Shown piece after piece: positions 58,657-64,000 of a stretch of DNA of 64,000 bases (position 1 is its first letter; each line of letters begins with the position of its first letter). The DNA is from Dyella sp. AtDHG13. GTDB taxonomy: Bacteria > Pseudomonadota > Gammaproteobacteria > Xanthomonadales > Rhodanobacteraceae. The position numbers and the translations under genes are program-made. The stretch covers positions 207,909 through 271,908 of the forward strand of contig NZ_QICJ01000007.1 in assembly GCF_003201105.1 (NCBI RefSeq), read 5' to 3'. Under the pieces are notes generated by a model that was not told the origin of the DNA, searched no databases, and saw only the letters and a list, made by a program, of their open reading frames with translations.

Positions 58657-59070
58657 CTACGCCGCATCCCTGGGCACATGGCCCTCGATCCATCCCACGA
58701 TGAACGCGTCCAGCGGCATCCGCGCCGGCACCTCGATATCCGCCTCGCGCACAAAAACCGTCGCTGCCTGGATGAGCGACTGACGCGCAATACTCGTCGC
58801 CTGCCGCGCCGCCGCCTGCCGCTGCCGCAACTGCACGATATGCGCCGAGGGTTTCCCCGGCTTCGCGTACTTCTGATAACGCCGAAGCTCATCCGCCGCC
58901 AGCGTGGTATCGAACGCCGCCTGCAACGTCGCCTTATAGGCTTTCAGCAATGGAGCGAGCGAAGCCGAAGCCTTCGCGCCAACCAGCGTCGCACCGCCGG
59001 ATCGCTCCAGCGCATCGAGAAAACCAGCGTACGGAAATGGCGCAGTCGTATTCATCGGAAAACCGGGCAT
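58657..59070 (-). CDS. Uncharacterised helical protein between REP elements
   Basis: The 137-residue protein is soluble, mostly helical and basic, with an Ala/Gln/Arg-rich middle (KASASLAPLLKAYKATLQAAF, QRQAAARQATSIARQSLIQAATVF). I recognise no family. The start may be ATG 59070 or 59055. It is flanked on both sides by REP-like elements and faces the opposite way from its neighbours. Confidence 0.6.
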   Translation of the reverse strand: MPGFPMNTTAPFPYAGFLDALERSGGATLVGAKASASLAPLLKAYKATLQAAFDTTLAADELRRYQKYAKPGKPSAHIVQLRQRQAAARQATSIARQSLIQAATVFVREADIEVPARMPLDAFIVGWIEGHVPRDAA

Positions 59071-59123
59071 GAAAGCAGGACCATGCTACCCGCAACCCAC
59101 ACATTGATCACCCCGTAAACCCG

Positions 59124-59231
59124 GAGCCCGGATGAAGCCAAAGGCGTATTCCGGGATCACCGCCACGCGCAAACGCCCCGGAACCCCAACGCCACGCCAC
59201 CCCGGATTACGCTGCGCTCCATCCGGGCTAC
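59124..59231. repeat. REP-like palindromic element, copy 3 (longer)
   Basis: The left arm starts GAGCCCGGATGAAGCC, one base different from the other copies, and the right arm ends CATCCGGGCTAC. The centre is about 20 bp longer than in copies 1 and 2. It precedes the membrane protein gene at 59309. Confidence 0.8.
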
Positions 59232-59308
59232 TTGGTTTCCGCTCGACCGTACGCGGTATATCGAAGCTCGCTGCCGGCCTTTATCCTGAGCGAATCAAGG
59301 GGGGAGCC

Positions 59309-59965
59309 ATGGATGCAGCGAAACTGACCTTCAAGGCGCTGAACAAGCGCATCGACGAACTGCCGGCGCATGCGAGCATTCAGTTCACAACCAGCAAGCG
59401 CGAGTTGAGAGGCTACTTCATCGGACTTGGCGCTGGGTTTCTTGCATTTACGGCTGGGAAGTTGCTTCCCAGCAACATGACCACCGTAGTCATTACGGCA
59501 ACGCTACTGGCCGTGGAGTTGATTGCCCTGGCTATCGCCATGATTCCGCCTCGGCCATGGCGGATTCCAGGTTTTTTATCGGAGCGAAGTGCTTATGCCG
59601 ATCAGCTCGACCACGACATGCTGCACTACGAAGAACTTCTCGCATGGCTGCGGACGTTCCCGAAGGAACAGCTGGAGTTCATGGCGGGCTATGTCGCCGA
59701 GCGACGTGAGTTTCTCCAAACGAAGCAGCCGCTGCTAACCGGCAGCATCGACAAGCTGGGCGCGCTACCGATTGTCGTTGCCGTGTTTCTCCAGTTCAGC
59801 AATCTCCGTTGGCCACTTCAGATCACGTGGCCGGAACTTATCTTTGCCCTCGTGTTGGCCTGGATGTACTGGACCTGCCTGTTGACCGTGAGCCTGCAGT
59901 TTCGGGCGCGACTCTACGAACTTGTATTGAAGCGGGCGATCGAGCCGCCTGGCACATTGACGTAA
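59309..59965 (+). CDS. Membrane protein of unknown function
   Basis: The 218-residue protein has a cytoplasmic N-terminus, two membrane segments (about 38-55 and 58-80), a charged middle (RSAYADQLDHDMLHYEELLAWLRTFPKEQ) and two more (about 152-165 and 176-195). No family is recognised. It has lower G+C and looser codon use than the core genes to its left. AAGGGGGGAG lies just before ATG 59309. It may be part of an accessory region. Confidence 0.75.
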   Translation: MDAAKLTFKALNKRIDELPAHASIQFTTSKRELRGYFIGLGAGFLAFTAGKLLPSNMTTVVITATLLAVELIALAIAMIPPRPWRIPGFLSERSAYADQLDHDMLHYEELLAWLRTFPKEQLEFMAGYVAERREFLQTKQPLLTGSIDKLGALPIVVAVFLQFSNLRWPLQITWPELIFALVLAWMYWTCLLTVSLQFRARLYELVLKRAIEPPGTLT

Positions 59966-59967
59966 CT

Positions 59968-60024
59968 GGGCAGGGCAGGCGCGCTTTGGGATAGATGGAA
60001 GCCTCGCCTGGCCCTGCCCTTCGT
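59968..60024. terminator. Hairpin between convergent membrane-protein and lipoprotein genes
   Basis: GGGCAGGGC-AGGCG pairs with CGCCT-G-GCCCTGCCC (one bulged base) around a 23-nt loop, in the 68-bp gap between the two stops. It is followed on the plus strand by TTCGTGTTT. Confidence 0.55.
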
Positions 60025-60033
60025 GTTTCACGC

Positions 60034-60972
60034 TTATGGATGCGCATTCACCGTATGCATCGGATGGCACTTCCCGCCATCGCAATCGATCACCACGTCA
60101 TACGAGCCACATGACGCAGTAAACGTGGTGTCGCCGTTCGGGCGAACCGCGTTGCAGTGCAGCTGGTTTGCAACACCCTGTGCAGCGGTCAGCATACCGG
60201 CATTGGCCGGCGCGGGCTGTGCGTCGGTGGCAGCCGGAGTTGTGGCTGCGGCGAGAGTGGCGGAGGTGGTGGCGCTTATCACGTTTGACTGCGTGGCACG
60301 GGATGCCGCCGTGCTGTTGCCATCGTAGTGGGCGAGGTGGTTCTTGATAGCCAGTTCCACGCCGTCCGCCAGCGGGTTTTGGTCGCCGTGCGGTTTCATG
60401 GAGGCTACGGTGCGGGTAAAGACTTTCTTGCCGTCGATGTCCGTGTCGATATAGATCACATACACCGAGGCGTTGTCCGGGTTTTCCCAGCCGTTGTACT
60501 GCCCGCGCAGGTATTCGTCGGATACGGAATTGAAGCTCATCTCATCGTAGAGATGGGTTTGCGAGGCGGCATCGTGGGATGCGATGGAATTGCCGACCAC
60601 CGCGCCCAGCGCGCCACCCAGGCCCGCACCGATGGCGCCGGCGCGTAACTGCGTGCGCATGTTCTGGTAGATCACGAAGTGATACACCGTCACCGTGTGC
60701 GCGCTGCCGTCCGCGGCGAACTTCTGATAAGCCTCGTGTTGCAGCAGGCGGACGGGCGGCGGCGACAGGTGGACATCACCCGTGCGGATCACGCCGTACT
60801 CCTTGCTAGTGATCAGCAGGCTGAAGATCTTGTTTTCCTTTTCGGACGCCGGCCGCTTGTCGGTGACCTGCAGCGCATCGGACTTGGCAATGTCGGCCAC
60901 GTTGAGCTTGGTCACGGCTGGCGTGCAGCCGGCGCACGCCAGCATAAGCAATGCAAAGAAATGACGTTTCAT
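60034..60972 (-). CDS. Lipoprotein with glycine-zipper-like segment
   Basis: The 312-residue protein has a lipoprotein signal with lipobox CAGC (Cys about 16) and a middle hydrophobic glycine-rich stretch (AGAIGAGLGGALGAVVGNSI) typical of glycine zippers. An Ala/Thr-rich linker and a Cys-containing end (HCNAVRPNGDTTFTASCGSYDVVIDCDGGKC) follow. It is probably an envelope lipoprotein that oligomerises through the zipper. No family is named. The start ATG 60972 has AGGGGAAGT upstream. Confidence 0.75.
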   Translation of the reverse strand: MKRHFFALLMLACAGCTPAVTKLNVADIAKSDALQVTDKRPASEKENKIFSLLITSKEYGVIRTGDVHLSPPPVRLLQHEAYQKFAADGSAHTVTVYHFVIYQNMRTQLRAGAIGAGLGGALGAVVGNSIASHDAASQTHLYDEMSFNSVSDEYLRGQYNGWENPDNASVYVIYIDTDIDGKKVFTRTVASMKPHGDQNPLADGVELAIKNHLAHYDGNSTAASRATQSNVISATTSATLAAATTPAATDAQPAPANAGMLTAAQGVANQLHCNAVRPNGDTTFTASCGSYDVVIDCDGGKCHPMHTVNAHP

Positions 60973-61583
60973 ACTTCCCCTGTATGGTGCGGTGGTACAT
61001 CCCCCGGCGACTTCCCATTGCGGGGCCGCCATTCAAGCCAGGGCGCCCAAGCGGGCACTCCCCTGCCCCTCATACCCTTGCTTGCTGACGCCCGAGTTTC
61101 AAAAGCGGCGGCGTGTATCTCCCCGCTAAACGAAACCGGCCCCGCTCTGCCTTTTTTGCGCCGTCGGCAATTTTTTACGACTTCTAAAGATTCCTCTGAT
61201 GGGAAACCAACAAGTGCTCGCTTAATCTGGCTCTGCTCCCGAGAGATAAGCAGCACTCCCTGGAGCCAGCGACCGCCCTACTGGCGGAGCACCGCCAGCC
61301 TACTCACGATGGCTGGATGGACACAGATGGGCGGCCACGCGAGGGGCCGCCCATTTCCTTTTTGGGGGCCCGGTCACAGGGCATGGGCGCTGACTGCCCA
61401 CTCTCCCCGGTCGCCATCAGGCGCACTTTCAGTACGGCACTTGGAACCCTTGATCCAGGGGCAGCTTGAGGCCTCTGCGAATCCGCAGATAGCGCAGGAA
61501 ACGCACAAAGGATTGGGACTGACCCTATTGCCCGCCCGCATTTGTCGATGTGATCGTCGACTTTTCGGAAGGAGCGCGGCGCA
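60973..61583. other. 611-bp intergenic region before the HExxH gene
   Basis: This region between a minus-strand lipoprotein and the plus-strand HExxH gene is mixed in composition, with an A+T-rich patch at 61150-61220. It has a hairpin with a T-run (61327-61365) and the HExxH ribosome site GGAAGGAG near 61567. Open frames crossing it lack gene-like codon use. No RNA or complete gene can be supported; degraded coding sequence is possible. Confidence 0.5.
61327..61365 (+). terminator. Hairpin with T-run upstream of the HExxH gene
   Basis: ATGGGCGGCC and GGCCGCCCAT (10-bp arms, 8-nt loop) are followed by TTCCTTTTT on the plus strand. No plus-strand gene ends here, so it may stop a small RNA or mark the end of a decayed gene. 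Confidence 0.5.
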
Positions 61584-62531
61584 ATGACATGCGGCAACCC
61601 TGAGTGCATTCCATGCCGTCGAAAGAAGGAGCTTGCGGAAGAAGCTGCGCGCCCCAAGCCGATGCCGTCGCCGTACGATCCGAATCTCTATTACGCAAGA
61701 CTTCGCCTTGTTTGCGAGGCGGATGGAAGCGCGGTAGTAAACGTCAACTACGCAGCGTTGCTGGATGATGGCTCGCGCCTATGCGGGACGACCGATGCGG
61801 ATGGGCTGACAGAACTGTTCTGCACCACACGCCAGCAGGCTGTTGTCCGGCTTACCTTGACGCCGCGGGCAGACCCTCCTGCATGTTGTAGTGCTCCCGT
61901 GGGGGCGGGGGATAGCGACCGTGTCTATATTGGCGAGGGCATGCCCCTTGCCACGACAGTGCGAACCACCACGACGCTTTCGATTACGCCCATCGCAGTG
62001 CCTAAAGGAGGCGACCGCGGTTTGACGGCTGGCGAGGAAGCCATGGCACGAACCGTGTTTGGCGATGGCGTGGACTATAAAAGCATACGCATAAATCACC
62101 ACGGCTATCGTTTGTTCTTCGGCTTTCAGGACCCAAATACAGCTGTCACGCCGAACGGAAGCATGTATATGCCGCACCCGATCTACCGGGATGACTACTC
62201 GCTGGGGGATGACGCCGATAGACGGCTATTCATGCATGAAATGGTGCATGTATGGCAAAACCAGATGAACTATCCGGTGAAGACGAAAGGCTTGACCGTG
62301 ACCAGCCGTGGCGATTCGGCATATGCGTACACGCTGACGCCCACAAGTCGCCTGAGCGATTTCAACATGGAACAACAGGGCAACTTGATGTCGGATTACT
62401 ACATGATCTGCATCTATGGTCATCCGCAAGGCGCTTATAGCCCACACATGCACCCGGTGTGGCTCCGCCACGTCATGTTGCCATTCGTGAATCCACGAGA
62501 CCCTCAACATTTGCCGAATAAAGACCTATGA
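61584..62531 (+). CDS. HExxH metallopeptidase-like protein, possible secreted effector
   Basis: The 315-residue protein has no signal peptide. It begins with a Cys-rich CGNPECIPC, then a transthyretin/Ig-like beta module (about 36-95: YYARLRLVCEADGSA..., GTTDADGLTELF) of the sort appended to VgrG/PAAR-type secretion proteins. The catalytic region has LFMHEMVHVWQ with HExxH at 218-222, preceded by TPNGSMYMPHPIYRDDYS. This HExMxHVWQ context resembles Vgr-related and Rhs-associated proteins. The zinc-dependent activity and any type VI link are inference; no T6SS gene is in the window. G+C is visibly lower than in the core. ATGA overlap couples it to the next gene. Confidence 0.7.
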   Translation: MTCGNPECIPCRRKKELAEEAARPKPMPSPYDPNLYYARLRLVCEADGSAVVNVNYAALLDDGSRLCGTTDADGLTELFCTTRQQAVVRLTLTPRADPPACCSAPVGAGDSDRVYIGEGMPLATTVRTTTTLSITPIAVPKGGDRGLTAGEEAMARTVFGDGVDYKSIRINHHGYRLFFGFQDPNTAVTPNGSMYMPHPIYRDDYSLGDDADRRLFMHEMVHVWQNQMNYPVKTKGLTVTSRGDSAYAYTLTPTSRLSDFNMEQQGNLMSDYYMICIYGHPQGAYSPHMHPVWLRHVMLPFVNPRDPQHLPNKDL

Positions 62532-63100
62532 GAATCCGCGATTCGTGGTCACTCATCGTGGCGTTGTGCGCGGCAGGCGTGGCTTATGGGCAGGATGCGC
62601 CGATAGGGCTGCCGACCCTTGCCATTAAGGACATAGGAGGCCAGCCAGCCGCGTGCTTGCCTGCCGGGGAACCTCCGTTGGAAATGCTGGGCGTTACGGT
62701 GGCAACGCTGGATGGCGACTGGCCGCCCGACGAGTGGGCCATGGTGCTGCAAGACGGCGCAAAGCCCATCGTGTTGAAAGCGGGAGAGTGCGTGTCATAT
62801 CGGCAGGCGTTGCCCGGCTACAAGCAGGAAGGCGCGGATAAGCCGCTTAAAGTGGGGGAAACCTACGGTTTTGCCATTCGCCGCACCAACAGCCTCGCCC
62901 ATTGGGCCGAAGGTTTGCATCTTGGTGTTTTCTGCATCGAGCAGCAGCCCGGTGGCCCGCGTCGCTATTTGGCCTACGTCCAACACGAAGATGGCAGCGG
63001 GTCGTATCCGCCGTGTGGTCGGTACATTGGGTGGAAGCCTGCAGCCGATGGCATCGTGCCGCCGGGTTATCCGGCGACCGTGGGACAGCCGGGCGGATAG
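62528..63100 (+). CDS. Exported protein coupled to the HExxH gene, possible immunity protein
   Basis: The 190-residue protein has a signal peptide (to about residue 21, AYGQ) and a beta-rich domain with three or more Cys residues (AACLPAG, GECVSYR, FCIEQQ, PPCGRY). Its ATG overlaps the HExxH stop by four bases. A small periplasmic protein translated with a candidate effector fits the effector-immunity pattern, but no immunity family is recognised. It could instead be a partner or chaperone. Confidence 0.6.
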   Translation: MRIRDSWSLIVALCAAGVAYGQDAPIGLPTLAIKDIGGQPAACLPAGEPPLEMLGVTVATLDGDWPPDEWAMVLQDGAKPIVLKAGECVSYRQALPGYKQEGADKPLKVGETYGFAIRRTNSLAHWAEGLHLGVFCIEQQPGGPRRYLAYVQHEDGSGSYPPCGRYIGWKPAADGIVPPGYPATVGQPGG

Positions 63101-63143
63101 CGACGCACCGCGTCCCGTTCCCCGCCCCTTCGTCAGTCGCCAC

Positions 63144-63518
63144 TCAAGGCTTTGACACCCCAGGCGCCCCACCCACATTCGACGCCACCAGCCCCAGCCC
63201 CTTCCAGAACTCCGGTGGATACGACAGCGTGGGCTGGCCGACCCAGCCGCGGGTGATGTCGAGTTGGTAGCCGTTGCCTACGCGGCGGTAGGTGACGGAG
63301 TTGAGGGCGATGGTGTCCCAGTCGCCGGTGAAGGTGAGGTCGTGGAGGGTTTCGGGGTAGCTGCCGTGGCGGAGTTTGTAGAGTTCGATCAGGGCGATGG
63401 TGGTCTTGAAGTTCTGGTCGCCGAACTTGGCGTCGGCCTCCTGCTTGAAGTTGCAGGCGGTGGCGAGCGCGATGGCGCAGAGAACGGCGAGCCATCGGGT
63501 GACTTTCAGTAGGCGCAT
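63144..63518 (-). CDS. Small lipoprotein with pseudopilin-like segment
   Basis: The 124-residue protein has a lipoprotein signal with lipobox ATAC (Cys about 21) and a soluble domain containing ALIELYKLRHGSYPETLHDL. This is the helix-and-turn seen after the N-terminal helix in GspG-like pseudopilins (for example IELYRLDNGRYP). Here it is on a lipid-anchored, not a membrane-helix, protein. The role is unknown. The start at 63518 has GGGGA upstream. It faces away from the HExxH pair. Confidence 0.7.
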   Translation of the reverse strand: MRLLKVTRWLAVLCAIALATACNFKQEADAKFGDQNFKTTIALIELYKLRHGSYPETLHDLTFTGDWDTIALNSVTYRRVGNGYQLDITRGWVGQPTLSYPPEFWKGLGLVASNVGGAPGVSKP

Positions 63519-63634
63519 ATCCCCTTCCCCGTGAGGCCCCTGTGCGGGGTGACGTCGGCACGTAGCAGCGGAGTGGGCTTCCCACGCGGGAGAAGCGTCC
63601 CGACCCTGTCTGGCAGCGATCGACCGGGTGCACT

Positions 63635-63979
63635 TTAGCAAAGCGCTTCACCCTCTCGGGCTGCGTCGCCGTTGCACTCGCCGGCGTCGCCGCGCGGGGT
63701 GCGTGCCCAGCTGTCCTGGCGGCGGCTGCATTCGATACGCAGCAGGTCGTAGCGCGCTTGCAGCGCGAGCCAGTAGAACGGGCTGGTGCCCAGGGCGGCG
63801 CCGAGGCGGAAGGCTTCCTCGGCATAGAGCGGGGCACCCTGCATGATGCTGCGCAAATGCCATACGGGGATGCCGCTGCGTTGCGCCAGGCCGCGCGTTT
63901 TCCAAGCCATGGGGCGCAGGTAGTCTTCGCGCAGCACGGCGCCGGGGGCGCGCACGGGCGCGGTGGGGTCCAGTTGCAT
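63635..63979 (-). CDS. HigA-like addiction-module antitoxin, edge of window
   Basis: The protein of about 114 residues has a HigA-type XRE helix-turn-helix: PGAVLREDYLRPMAWKTRGLAQRSGIPVWHLRSIMQG, then SPFYWLALQARYDL, the pattern of antitoxins paired with HigB/RelE-type mRNA interferases. It normally binds its own promoter and the toxin. It ends in an unusual basic/acidic tail (RGDAGECNGDAAREG). The true start may be GTG 63997 or beyond the right edge. A HigB toxin, if present, would be outside the window. Confidence 0.75.
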   Translation of the reverse strand: MQLDPTAPVRAPGAVLREDYLRPMAWKTRGLAQRSGIPVWHLRSIMQGAPLYAEEAFRLGAALGTSPFYWLALQARYDLLRIECSRRQDSWARTPRGDAGECNGDAAREGEALC

Positions 63980-64000
63980 CTGCGGGTGCAAGGGCACCGG

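Noticed and set aside
59309..64000. Prophage or genomic island with integrase
   Set aside because: The region looks accessory, but no integrase, transposase, phage structural gene, tRNA or direct-repeat attachment site was found.

Overview
The window is G+C-rich, densely coded chromosomal DNA of a gammaproteobacterium. It is most likely from Xanthomonadales, family Rhodanobacteraceae (Dyella, Rhodanobacter or Luteibacter-like). The grounds are the rhlB/trxA/rho block, an ftsE-ftsX-rpoH block, a large TonB-dependent receptor beside a TPR protein, DUF4124 and DUF3667 proteins, a perfect CRP/Clp-type site, and REP-like 'GTAGCCCGGATG' intergenic elements. The genus is inference. No rRNA, tRNA, CRISPR array, insertion sequence or prophage was seen.

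Layout. 1-6.5 kb: a TPR protein running off the left edge, a TonB-dependent receptor, a short AMP nucleosidase and a DegV protein. 6.5-14.5 kb: a DUF4124 protein, six ~117-bp tandem repeats loaded with DnaA-box-like motifs, an SDR, a small lipoprotein, an ABC ATPase, SppA, a MATE exporter and a DUF3667 membrane protein. 14.5-19.5 kb: a 475-bp gap with a perfect Clp/CRP site and a perfect inverted pair of DnaA boxes, then priA, NDH-2 and transaldolase. 19.7-27.9 kb: a minus-strand block (response regulator, kinase, RND pump, membrane-fusion protein, outer-membrane channel) with two ATGAA-N6-TTCAT palindromes between the kinase and pump genes.

28-37 kb is housekeeping. ftsE-ftsX, a tandem-receiver protein, ung and rpoH share one strand, with a perfect CIRCE element in the rpoH leader. 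rhlB faces trxA and rho; Rho has a long disordered N-terminal extension. 37-49.5 kb is signalling: a PAS-GGDEF cyclase, an RcsB-like regulator divergent from an RcsC-like hybrid kinase with its own HPt, a LysM-FecR protein with a CHASE2 protein lacking an output domain, an OmpA lipoprotein and a chemoreceptor.

49-55.3 kb holds small stress and envelope genes plus RsgA, preceded by a possible 14-codon leader peptide. 55.6-59.2 kb has cytochrome b561 and a glycosyltransferase/membrane protein/dual-specificity phosphatase cluster, with three REP-like elements between the genes. 59.3-64 kb looks accessory: unassigned membrane and lipoproteins, a lower-G+C HExxH protein overlapping a secreted protein (candidate effector and immunity pair), and a HigA-like antitoxin at the right edge.
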